A stretch of DNA of 64,000 bases from Halioglobus maricola (GTDB lineage: Bacteria > Pseudomonadota > Gammaproteobacteria > Pseudomonadales > Halieaceae), in NCBI RefSeq assembly GCF_009388985.1, contig NZ_CP036422.1, forward strand, positions 2,866,501 to 2,930,500, read 5' to 3'. The notes under the pieces are model-generated. The model was not told where the DNA came from and ran no database searches. It saw only the letters and a list, made by a program, of their open reading frames with translations. Of the stretch, positions 19,709-28,508 are shown in pieces. The translations under genes were made by a program, and so were the position numbers. Each line of letters starts with the position of its first letter. Position 1 is the first letter of the stretch.

Positions 19709-20475
19709 CAGCGAAACATATCCATATGTTTGTCGCGCAGCAGTGACCGCGACCCGGTCTCTGCAGGGCGTAAATTTGCCCCGCGCACATGGACGACGGG
19801 ACAAGCCTCCGCCGCCTGCCCCATCAGCAGCGAAGCGGCGGCCGCGAGTTCGTCGGCAACCGCTGCTTCGGTCACCTCGAGCACGTTACCAAACATGTCC
19901 TGCTCGCCTATCTGATTAAAAAGGGGGTCGAAGCCGGCTGTGCCGATGGCAATACCGACCGTGCCGTTGCGCCAGGCACGCCCGGCACTGTCGTTGATAA
20001 TAATCTGCGGGGCTGTGCCGCAGCTTACTGCCAGACTATCGCGCAGTTTCGTGGCAGAGGCGTCGGGATCCTGCGGCAGTAACAGCACCCGCGGATCTTC
20101 CGGGGTTGTTTCGATATTGGATTTATCGATACCTGCATTGGCGTGCACATAACCATTGCGGTGCTCGACGATCACAACGCCAGGGCGAACGCGCACGACC
20201 TCATTGCTTTCCCTGAGAATCAGTTCAGCCTGACGAGGATCTTTGGCGGCACGCTCCGCCAGATCCAGCGCTTCAGGACTGGGCGTGACGTCCGCAAGCC
20301 TGACGTAGCAGTTCTCCGCCTTAGAGACGATTTTCTGGGCCAGCACGAGCACATCGCCACGCTGCAAGCGAATGCCATTGTGTTCCAGACTAGAGGCTAG
20401 CAGTGCCGACAAGTCGTCACCCGGCTCTACCCGAGGAAAGTCCGCCAAAGCGGTAAGCTGCAGAGAGCCGGTCAT
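19708..20475 (-). CDS. cofE: Coenzyme F420-0:L-glutamate ligase (CofE)
   Basis: GTP-dependent ligase that adds the gamma-linked glutamates to F420-0; 255 residues. Family features include RGDVLVLAQKIVSKAEN at about 39-55, HANAGIDKSN at about 111-120 and INDSAGRAWRNGTVGIAIG near 159-177. It has the archaeal-type short length: the C-terminal FMN nitroreductase-like domain of mycobacterial FbiB is missing. It starts 15 bases after npdG and is coupled to cofD by TGATG. Confidence 0.93.
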   Translation of the reverse strand: MTGSLQLTALADFPRVEPGDDLSALLASSLEHNGIRLQRGDVLVLAQKIVSKAENCYVRLADVTPSPEALDLAERAAKDPRQAELILRESNEVVRVRPGVVIVEHRNGYVHANAGIDKSNIETTPEDPRVLLLPQDPDASATKLRDSLAVSCGTAPQIIINDSAGRAWRNGTVGIAIGTAGFDPLFNQIGEQDMFGNVLEVTEAAVADELAAAASLLMGQAAEACPVVHVRGANLRPAETGSRSLLRDKHMDMFR

Positions 20476-20490
20476 TAAAGTCAGGACAAA

Positions 20491-21174
20491 TCAGTCGTCA
20501 TCAAGACCGGTAATCCGAATACCGGCATGGCAGTTATACTGTTTGTTAATTACGATCAGCACTGAGGTCAGGGCTTCAGCGGCGGCAGCATTATTGATCA
20601 TACCCGCGTGAAACCCCCGCATGCCGGCAGCTTCAATCAGAGTGATGACTTCCTGCCTTGCAGCCTTCTTGTTGCCACACACAAGGACGTCACAATCGAG
20701 GTTACTACCCTCTTGAAGATGCGCAGCAGCCACATTCTGGAATGCAGAAACGACAGCGACCTCTTCACCCAGTAGCTCCTGAGCTATCTGGCCTGCACTG
20801 CCGCCTTCCGGCAACTGCACCCTGGCAACCTTGGGCGGCACCAGAGGAACGGTGACATCGATAAGAATCTTGCCCTGCAAGGCCGGCTTAACCAACTCCA
20901 GGGTCGACGCCTGATGGCTGAAAGGCACGGTTATAGCGACGATATCGGCCGCCTCGGTCGCCGCCAGATTCTCCATCGCGGAGACCGAAATTTCCGCCAC
21001 GCCACGTTCCGCCATCACTTCCTTGAGGTCGGAAACTGCCGCATCGGCTTTCTCCTGGGTGCGCGAGCCAATGATCACCTGATAGCCGGCTTGGGCCCAG
21101 CGGCGCGCCAGACCGGTACCGAGATCGCCGGTTCCTCCAAGGATAGCCAGTACGGGGAGAGATTCTGTTGTCAT
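20491..21174 (-). CDS. npdG: NADPH-dependent F420 reductase (Fno/NpdG)
   Basis: Moves hydride between NADPH and coenzyme F420, probably making F420H2 for other enzymes; 227 residues. The Rossmann loop ILGGTGDLGTG is at about residues 11-21, with an SR pair (37-38) suited to the 2'-phosphate of NADPH. NAAAAEALTSVLIVIN near the C terminus is typical of the family. The ATG at 21174 has AGGGAA about 6 bases upstream; an extension to 21342 is not supported. First gene of the F420 operon. Confidence 0.92.
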   Translation of the reverse strand: MTTESLPVLAILGGTGDLGTGLARRWAQAGYQVIIGSRTQEKADAAVSDLKEVMAERGVAEISVSAMENLAATEAADIVAITVPFSHQASTLELVKPALQGKILIDVTVPLVPPKVARVQLPEGGSAGQIAQELLGEEVAVVSAFQNVAAAHLQEGSNLDCDVLVCGNKKAARQEVITLIEAAGMRGFHAGMINNAAAAEALTSVLIVINKQYNCHAGIRITGLDDD

Positions 21175-21380
21175 GATGTGTTCCCTAGTTTCTACGGATG
21201 AGGAGCAGTACAGAAAATCTGACCAAGCTCCGCTTGTCCTTGATACTGCCTGGCGGGTCGCATGGATCAAATGTCCAGCCAACGCCAATTGATTTAGGAT
21301 GGTTACCGGACCGGCATAGTATGTAATTCGACAAATCACCACAAGCCCGGCGCAGAGCTAGCCAACTGGAGTCAAACTAT

Positions 21381-22160
21381 ATGGACAACCCCCTGAATTT
21401 TACCGGCCAGACCGTCCTCGTTACCGGCGGCGGCAAAGGCGTCGGCAAGGGGATCACCGAGCGCTTCCTGGAAATGGGAGCGGACGTGGTTATCTGTGGC
21501 CGCAACGAACCCGACAAGCTGCCTGCCGCTGGCGGCAAGACCTGCGTATTCACCCCCTGCGACGTCCGGGACCACGAGCAGGTGGAAGCATGTGTCGCTT
21601 TTGCCGTGGACAGATTCGGCAGCCTGGACGTACTGGTCAATAACGCCGGCGGCGCGCCCTTTGCTGACGCGGCCACTGCATCCCCGCGCTTTTCTGAATC
21701 TATCATCCGCCTCAACCTGATCGCACCGCTCAACTTCGCCCAGGCCGCCAACCGGATTATGCAGAGCCAGGACAATGGCGGCAGTATCATCAATATCGCC
21801 AGCGTGAGTACTATCCGGCCGTCCCCGGGCACGGCCGCCTATGGCGCTGCCAAAGCCGGACTGGTCAATCTGGGCAGCTCGCTCGCGGTGGAGTGGGCAC
21901 CAAAGGTGCGGGTGAATGCACTCGTCGTGGGCCTGACCCAGACCGAACAAGCCCACCTGCACTACGGCGACGAAGACGGCATAGCTGCCGTAGGCGCCAC
22001 CATCCCGCTCGGACGGATGGCCGTGCCCGAGGACATTGGCAATGCCTGCTTGTTCCTGGGCTCGCCTCTCTCCTCCTACGTCAGCGGTACCAGTTTTGCC
22101 GTACACGGGGGCGGAGAAAAACCTGCTTTCCTGAACGCGGCGAACGTCGACAAGGACTGA
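21381..22160 (+). CDS. SDR family NAD(P)-dependent oxidoreductase
   Basis: Classical short-chain dehydrogenase of 259 residues. TGGGKGVG cofactor loop at 15-22, NNAG at 87-90, catalytic Ser141, Tyr154 and Lys158 (YxxxK in AAYGAAK). It diverges from the F420 operon with about 200 bases between the start codons. The substrate is unknown. NAD(P) use is expected from the fold; nothing in it suggests direct F420 binding. Confidence 0.88.
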   Translation: MDNPLNFTGQTVLVTGGGKGVGKGITERFLEMGADVVICGRNEPDKLPAAGGKTCVFTPCDVRDHEQVEACVAFAVDRFGSLDVLVNNAGGAPFADAATASPRFSESIIRLNLIAPLNFAQAANRIMQSQDNGGSIINIASVSTIRPSPGTAAYGAAKAGLVNLGSSLAVEWAPKVRVNALVVGLTQTEQAHLHYGDEDGIAAVGATIPLGRMAVPEDIGNACLFLGSPLSSYVSGTSFAVHGGGEKPAFLNAANVDKD

Positions 22161-22227
22161 CACCCGAGCCCAACGTCGCCTGTTATACTGCGCCATTGGA
22201 ATTCGACCCGGCACAGGGAACACCGCC

Positions 22228-24456
22228 TTGAACAAACTGCTTCACCCGCTTTACGGCTATCCATTGGCGGCGCTGGAATTCTTCCGCGCCATCGGCCAGA
22301 GCCTCTCCCAGTTGGGCGAATCACACCTTCCTGCCGAGCGTCACGTAGTGGCCAGCGACTTTTTCGGCGTCAACGTGGCGCCCGGGGAAAGCGCCAGCAT
22401 AGATGCTTATATCTGCTCTAGGCTGGAAGAACTCAGCATCAAACAGGTGCGGATGCACTTCAGCTATGAGAGCCTTGGCGGCCCGGCAGAGCGCCTGCTC
22501 GAACAGCTGCTTGACGAGAAATTCGACGTCATGCTCGACCTCCTGCCGCCTGCGGCGGAGGCACACCAGATCTTCGATGACGTCCAAGTACAACAACGAT
22601 GGGGGGATTTCGTCGAGGAAGTTTACCGTCGGTTTGGCGACCGGGTACACGCCATCGAAATAGGTAACACGCCCAACCGTGGCAAGTGGTCGGGTTTTAC
22701 CTCTCCAGGCATTGTCATGGCCACCTATATTGCCAGGCAACGTGCCGAGGGATTGCGCGTCCCCCTGGGTGGGCCCAATGTGTCGGATTTTGAACCCCTG
22801 TACAACGCCACATATCTCGGTGTTTTGCGCCATCTACAGGCCACACCGGACATCCACACGGACAATCTGTTTGTCGAGCGAGTGGTCGAACCAGAAGCCT
22901 TCGATCACCGGGTCCTGGGGCGACTCGCCAGGGACGTACTCAAGTTCAATCTCATCAAGAAGGCGCGCGTGCTGCGCAAAATGGGAATCACAGCTGGCGC
23001 CGAGCGCCTGTACTGCACCTACACTTGCTGGACCATCAAGCGGTTGCAGCGACGCGGCGCCGAGCCAGAACAGAAACGCGCGGACTACCTCGTGAGGTAT
23101 CTCACTCTGGCCAGTGCCAGCGAAGCGCTCGAGCGTGTCTACTGGGGGCCGCTGATCTGCTCCAGGGACGGCCTGATCGACGACGCCGCTGACGACTACC
23201 CGGTCATCGACCAGGTCAGCTACTACCGACACATCCGCGGTGAAGCTGAACATTTCCAGCCCACGCCCGCGTTCAGCGCTCTCGGCCATCTGGTTCCCCG
23301 TCTCTCGGGCGCCAGCTGTGAACTATTTCAGCACGACCCACTTGGGCTCAGCATCGCCCGCTATACCTCCGCCGCCGGCAAACCTTTTCTAGTCACCTGG
23401 TGCAGAGACGCCATGGTCGTCCCCCTCTCCAAACTTCTGTCACCTACTCAGGTCCAAAGTGGCAGTTTCAGGGATACTTGCGGCAACACCACCGATGCAC
23501 CAGTTGTCATCACCGAACACCCCTTGTTTATCGACCTGGCAGACGCCGCGGAGTCGACCTCACTGCCGACCACCGACGACCTCGCTTGCTTCGCGCACAT
23601 CGATCATTTGAGTAGCGCAGAGTGGCAATCCGCGCCGGTCCAGAACGACCACTGGCTGGGCGCCGCCATGCTGCGCTCAAGCGCGCAGAGCATAGACCTC
23701 GAAGCGGTGCCTCTCTTATACCCGGCGGCTCTGGGCAGCTACCCAGAACTCAAAGTGCTGCGAGACAAACGCAACCGCCTGTGGAACATTGATGACCCTC
23801 GCGGCCCCACCGGTAGTCTCACGGTCAAACTCAACCGGGTGGTTGGGTTGAAAAAGCTCACGTACCGCTTCCGGCCCAGCAAAGGTCGCCGCCACTGGAA
23901 CAACGCCTGCCAGATGCTGCGACGAGGCGTGGCCACACCCCTGCCAATCGCGTTCTTTGAGGCACCGGAACAAGCCGGAATTCGCGACTCCTGGTATCTG
24001 TGCCAATTTGTTCCCGATGCTTTTTCCAGTCGCGATGTTTACCGGGCATTTAACGATGGAGCGCTGGAGTTTCGCGGGCACGACAAGGAGACATGGTTTG
24101 ACATCATCGCCGGCTTTGTTTGCCATATGCATGACAAACAGGTGATCCACCGGGACCTGTCTTCCGGCAATTTGCTGCTGACCCAGGCGGATGATGGTCA
24201 GATAACACCCATGGCCATCGATATCGGTCGCGCCCGAATCTGGTCCGGCCCCGGTTCGAAAGTTCGCCATCGCGATCGTATGCTCGACCTGATTCGCATC
24301 GCTTATAAACTGTCCTGGGCCGATCGCGAACAGTTTATCGATATCTATGAGAACCACCTTGGAAAATCGCTGTCGCCGCTGTGGCGGATCCCGTTCCACT
24401 ACTATGACTACAAGCAGACGATGAAAAAGTGGCTCAAAGGCAAGCGCGGCAAGTAA
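22228..24456 (+). CDS. Glycosidase-like TIM-barrel domain fused to a Kdo/WaaP-like kinase domain
   Basis: 742 residues in at least three parts. Residues about 40-340 look like a clan-A glycoside hydrolase barrel (FFGVNVAP, then FVEEVYRRFGDRVHAIEIGNTPNRGKW). Residues about 350-500 are beta-rich. Residues about 525-742 are a Kdo/WaaP-type LPS kinase domain: VKLNRV, RRHWNNACQMLRRGVATPLPIAFFE, catalytic loop HRDLSSGNLLL at 641-651 (Asp643) and the DFG equivalent AIDIGRAR (Asp665). At the position of the usual NEPN acid/base motif the barrel has NTPN (147-150), so the catalytic Glu seems lost. The start is TTG at 22228; a later start cannot be excluded. A role in LPS or cell-surface glycan phosphorylation is inference. 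Confidence 0.65.
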   Translation: MNKLLHPLYGYPLAALEFFRAIGQSLSQLGESHLPAERHVVASDFFGVNVAPGESASIDAYICSRLEELSIKQVRMHFSYESLGGPAERLLEQLLDEKFDVMLDLLPPAAEAHQIFDDVQVQQRWGDFVEEVYRRFGDRVHAIEIGNTPNRGKWSGFTSPGIVMATYIARQRAEGLRVPLGGPNVSDFEPLYNATYLGVLRHLQATPDIHTDNLFVERVVEPEAFDHRVLGRLARDVLKFNLIKKARVLRKMGITAGAERLYCTYTCWTIKRLQRRGAEPEQKRADYLVRYLTLASASEALERVYWGPLICSRDGLIDDAADDYPVIDQVSYYRHIRGEAEHFQPTPAFSALGHLVPRLSGASCELFQHDPLGLSIARYTSAAGKPFLVTWCRDAMVVPLSKLLSPTQVQSGSFRDTCGNTTDAPVVITEHPLFIDLADAAESTSLPTTDDLACFAHIDHLSSAEWQSAPVQNDHWLGAAMLRSSAQSIDLEAVPLLYPAALGSYPELKVLRDKRNRLWNIDDPRGPTGSLTVKLNRVVGLKKLTYRFRPSKGRRHWNNACQMLRRGVATPLPIAFFEAPEQAGIRDSWYLCQFVPDAFSSRDVYRAFNDGALEFRGHDKETWFDIIAGFVCHMHDKQVIHRDLSSGNLLLTQADDGQITPMAIDIGRARIWSGPGSKVRHRDRMLDLIRIAYKLSWADREQFIDIYENHLGKSLSPLWRIPFHYYDYKQTMKKWLKGKRGK

Positions 24457-24557
24457 GGTAGCGAACCGGTTTGTCCCTACGAATTATATCGTTATACTCA
24501 CTGGTAGAGCCGGCCCACGGCTCCCCACAGCGTTTGTCACTGTAAATCAGGATAAAA

Positions 24558-27500
24558 ATGCCCGCAGCGCAAGGAAAAGCTCCGTCTATCTACGCCACCC
24601 TGACACTCGAGAATTCAGCGAGGCTGGCGGGACAGCTGTCCGTAGCTGATCGAGGTGAATTTCTTCTGGCCGGCGTGCAGCTCGTCGAAGGGCCCGCGAC
24701 AGGAGGCAAAGTCAGCGTGAAGCCCGGCATCAACGCAGCGCTCTATTACGACAGCCAGGACCCTGAAGAGCATGTCGAGGCCAGCGTCGTTGCTATCGCC
24801 GGCGCCGACCTGACCTTGCGGTTACTGGAGACTGGTCATCGCGACACTTTGCTTCGGCTTATTGCTGACCACTCGGGCAAAGACATTCCTGGCACAGAGC
24901 AGGAGATAAAAGGTTCCAGCGCAGAACATACTCGCCTACTGCGCGAGCTGCGCACGCGATCAATGTTGCGTATTTCCGAGATTCTGAAAAACTTCCTCCA
25001 CGACCTGGTCCCGCACCTGGTAGATATGTCAGCTCAGGCCGGCAACAGCAATGACCATGGCCACCCTCTCTACGATGGGGCCAATACGATTCGTCATGAG
25101 CTGGAAAACCTGCGCCGCGACACGCTGGAGATCGTCGCAGCCTATTTCAACGAACTTTGCCCGCCAGAGGGAGGGCAGAGTTTTGGCCAGGGCGCGATCC
25201 CGTCGGACCAACTCGACCTGGTAGACCTGAACAAATTCGAGCACGATCTTGCCATTAACCGCATGGTCACCATGGGTGAAGAACAGCACAGCCTCTCGCT
25301 CGAAGCCCTGATCATCCGCACAGCCCAACTGATTAATGCCGCTCCGCTTAAAGTGCGCCTGCCCATACACCCGCGCCAACTCAGCAATGCCTTCCAGGAA
25401 ACCATCGCCCGACTGGACCTGCCCACGGAAGCCGCCAGCGCGAGCTTCGACTATTTTTCCCGCAAAGTCATTCGCAAACTTGACGAACCCTACCAGTATC
25501 TCAATAGTTTTCTGGAGGAACAGGGGATTGGCCCAGGCCTGGAGGAGCGGATTCGCACCAAGGGCTCGCTGCTCCGTGCACCAAGCAAGACTTCATCCGA
25601 CAGAAGCACCCCCGAGCGCCAGCGGGAGCCCATGGGGCAGAACCTTGATGATGTAGCGCGCAACCTGCCACATGCTGCCGAGGACGGCTACCAGGCCGGG
25701 TATCCACCTCAAACGGGTCAGCCACATGCCGCTGCCGCTCATGGACAGGCCTTTACCGGGGCCCAGTCCCAGGGTATGTACGATTCGATTATCAATGCTC
25801 TCGCCATGCGGCGCGGCCTCGGCGGGCAGCAAGCAGGCGGGCAGCAGGCACCAGCCGGTAGTTGGGATACCCATCCAGGCGCCGCTCAACAGCAGAACGC
25901 AAGCCTGGCCGATGCCCAAACGGTGGCCAATGCACTGGGCAGCATCCAGCGGGATACGCATGTACAGGCTGCACTGCAAGAGGCCACATCGCTGCGCGAG
26001 TTTTTAGCCGATCACCGCGAACGTCTGGGCGACTTGCGCGAAACCAGCGGACTCACCGCGGACAGCCTCAATCAACTCGATCTTGTCGACAATTTGTTTG
26101 GCACTATCCACTCAGAACTCAACGTCAATGAAGAGCTGAAACCCGCCCTGAGCAATCTGCAAATTCCGTTGGCAAAGCTCGCCCTGCAGGACCAGAATTT
26201 TTTCGTCGACAGAAGCCATGTGGCGCGGGGCATGGTCGACAAGCTATCGGCACTGGCCACCTCGGCCAATTTCCCTAACCGGGTATTGGAAGATCGTATC
26301 AATCACGTCGTCGACGAAATCGTCAACGACTACGAGCAGGACGACGCTGTATTCGAACGTGCGGTAGAAAAAATCGACCGTCTCGCCGAACAGCAGGAGC
26401 GCGCAATAGCGCGCAACGTCGAACGCGTGGTGCGCACTCAGGAAGGCCAGGAAAAACTGCACCATGCGCGCCGCGCTGTCAGCGAGGTCATCAATGAGCG
26501 GATCCGGCCACCTGCGGCCCCAAGAGTCCTGCTGGATTTGGTGGAGAGCGGCTTTCGCGACCTGCTGGTACTCACCCACGTCAAAGAGGGCACAGAAAGC
26601 CAGATGTGGGCCGATCAGGTCAACAGCCTAGACACGCTGGTCTCCTGGCTGAGTGAGCTACAGGACGGCGATACCAACGAAGAACTGGTCATGCAGCGAG
26701 GCCTTGAGGCCGACACCCTGCTCGACATGGTGGGTCAGCAAATTACCGCTGCCCTGCCCACCAACGTCGCGCACGAGAGTGTGCTGGATGAATTGCGTGA
26801 CATTCTGGCCAGCAACCAGGCGGTGGAATCCGCCGAGATCGATGAGAAAACAGACACCGAGAGCGAATCGGCTGAGGCCTTGCGCGCCAAGGTCAATGAA
26901 CTGCCCCGCCTGCGCCGCTGGATCCGCCGGGTTGAGCAACTGCAAGCAGATTCCTGGCTGAGCTACCGGGACGCCCAGGGCGAGCGGCACAGGATGAAAC
27001 TGGCCTGGATCAGCGAGGCCAAAAATCGTTTCATCTTCGTCGACGAAAGAGGACACAAAACCGCTGATCTCAATGCCGTTCAGCTGGCGCGCAAGCTGAG
27101 CCAGGGAGCCCAGTCCCCTACCCCCGCTGAAGATCTGTCAGTGGTGGACAAGAGTATCTACCAGACACTGGAGCAGGCGCAGCAGACCCTCAGCTTCTCC
27201 CGTAATCACGACACGCTGACCAAACTCGTCAATCGCGAGAACTTTATCAGCCAGATGGGACGCGCTTTGCGCCACGCCCAGCGCAAACAGGCCCAGCACG
27301 CCCTGCTCTACATCAACATTGATCAGTTCGACCTGGTCAATCAGGTATACGACCAGGTGAGTGGCGACCAGGTGTTACTGGAATTCAGCAAACTGTTGGC
27401 TCAGCTCCACGGCAAAAAATGTTCCTCGGCCCGGATAGAAGGGGACGAATTTTCCCTGCTGGTGCTTGATCGCTCACTGGAACAGGCCGCCCAGCTGGGA

Positions 27501-28508
27501 GAGAAAATCCGCGCTGATATCGAGGGTGGCAATCTGGAAATCGAGGGAGAGAAAGTGTCCTTCACCGTCTCCATTGGCGTGGCACCGATACTCGAATACA
27601 GCCCGCCGGTAGAAGAATTGCTCGAATCCGCCCGCACCGCCATGCTCTACGCCAAAGAACAGGGCCGCAACCGGGTCGAGACGTATCACGAAGACCAGAC
27701 TCTGGCGACCCAATACCAGAGCGAGAAGGACCGTTCACGGGAAGATCTGGAGCAGGCGCTCGCCACCGACCGGTTCGTACTTCGCGCCCAGCCGATTGTA
27801 CAAAGTGCAGTCGAAGATGGCAGCGCACGACGACGCCACTACGAACTCTTGCTGGCGCTGCGCAACAAGGACGGCTCCATCAGTTCACCCGAGGAGTTCA
27901 TCAACTCCGCCGAGCGTTACGGCTTTATGACGCTCGTGGATCGCTGGGTGGTGCGGGAGGCTTTCAGCTGGATCAGCGAATTGATGGACGACCAGAAGGA
28001 GGTCCCGCATCTGGCGATCAACCTGTCTGGTGCGAGCGTCACTGACAACGACTTCATGGAATATCTGCTGGAGCAAATCTCTGAATTCGGCGTGGGCACC
28101 AGCCTCGTCTGTTTTGAAATCACAGAGACCGGTACCATTTCCAACCTGGTGAAAGCAGCCGACTTCGTTCAGGCATTCCGCAACATCGGCTGCAAATTCT
28201 CTATCGATGACTTTGGTACGGGACTCGCGAGCCACAACTACCTGCGCGAACTGCCGGTTGATTACGTCAAGATCGACGGCACTTTTGTCTCCAATATTCA
28301 CCAGAGCCGCGCCGACTACGCCATGGCCCGGTCGATCAATGATCTGGCCCATTTCCTCGGTCAGGAAACGATCGCGGAATCGGTTGAGAATGATGAGATC
28401 ATCGAAAAACTCAAAGAGATCGGCGTGGATTACCTGCAGGGCTGGGGCATCGGCAAACCCAAACCACTCGCAGAAGTGACCGAAGACCTCTCCAATATTG
28501 AACGTTGA
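24558..28508 (+). CDS. DUF1631 protein with C-terminal GGDEF and EAL domains (c-di-GMP signalling)
   Basis: 1316 residues. The long N-terminal part (to about residue 870) matches the DUF1631 family of Pseudomonas-type bacteria, interrupted at about 380-450 by a Gln/Gly/Ala-rich linker. A GGDEF domain follows at about 885-1050 with motif EGDEF (961-965), the first Gly replaced by Glu and no RxxD inhibitory site before it. The EAL domain at about 1075-1310 keeps ELL (1096-1098), the NLS and EITE metal residues, DDFGTG (1216-1221), KID and the late QGWGIGKP. The phosphodiesterase part therefore looks active and the cyclase part uncertain. Its stop overlaps the following LuxR-type gene by 11 bases. 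Confidence 0.82.
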   Translation: MPAAQGKAPSIYATLTLENSARLAGQLSVADRGEFLLAGVQLVEGPATGGKVSVKPGINAALYYDSQDPEEHVEASVVAIAGADLTLRLLETGHRDTLLRLIADHSGKDIPGTEQEIKGSSAEHTRLLRELRTRSMLRISEILKNFLHDLVPHLVDMSAQAGNSNDHGHPLYDGANTIRHELENLRRDTLEIVAAYFNELCPPEGGQSFGQGAIPSDQLDLVDLNKFEHDLAINRMVTMGEEQHSLSLEALIIRTAQLINAAPLKVRLPIHPRQLSNAFQETIARLDLPTEAASASFDYFSRKVIRKLDEPYQYLNSFLEEQGIGPGLEERIRTKGSLLRAPSKTSSDRSTPERQREPMGQNLDDVARNLPHAAEDGYQAGYPPQTGQPHAAAAHGQAFTGAQSQGMYDSIINALAMRRGLGGQQAGGQQAPAGSWDTHPGAAQQQNASLADAQTVANALGSIQRDTHVQAALQEATSLREFLADHRERLGDLRETSGLTADSLNQLDLVDNLFGTIHSELNVNEELKPALSNLQIPLAKLALQDQNFFVDRSHVARGMVDKLSALATSANFPNRVLEDRINHVVDEIVNDYEQDDAVFERAVEKIDRLAEQQERAIARNVERVVRTQEGQEKLHHARRAVSEVINERIRPPAAPRVLLDLVESGFRDLLVLTHVKEGTESQMWADQVNSLDTLVSWLSELQDGDTNEELVMQRGLEADTLLDMVGQQITAALPTNVAHESVLDELRDILASNQAVESAEIDEKTDTESESAEALRAKVNELPRLRRWIRRVEQLQADSWLSYRDAQGERHRMKLAWISEAKNRFIFVDERGHKTADLNAVQLARKLSQGAQSPTPAEDLSVVDKSIYQTLEQAQQTLSFSRNHDTLTKLVNRENFISQMGRALRHAQRKQAQHALLYINIDQFDLVNQVYDQVSGDQVLLEFSKLLAQLHGKKCSSARIEGDEFSLLVLDRSLEQAAQLGEKIRADIEGGNLEIEGEKVSFTVSIGVAPILEYSPPVEELLESARTAMLYAKEQGRNRVETYHEDQTLATQYQSEKDRSREDLEQALATDRFVLRAQPIVQSAVEDGSARRRHYELLLALRNKDGSISSPEEFINSAERYGFMTLVDRWVVREAFSWISELMDDQKEVPHLAINLSGASVTDNDFMEYLLEQISEFGVGTSLVCFEITETGTISNLVKAADFVQAFRNIGCKFSIDDFGTGLASHNYLRELPVDYVKIDGTFVSNIHQSRADYAMARSINDLAHFLGQETIAESVENDEIIEKLKEIGVDYLQGWGIGKPKPLAEVTEDLSNIER

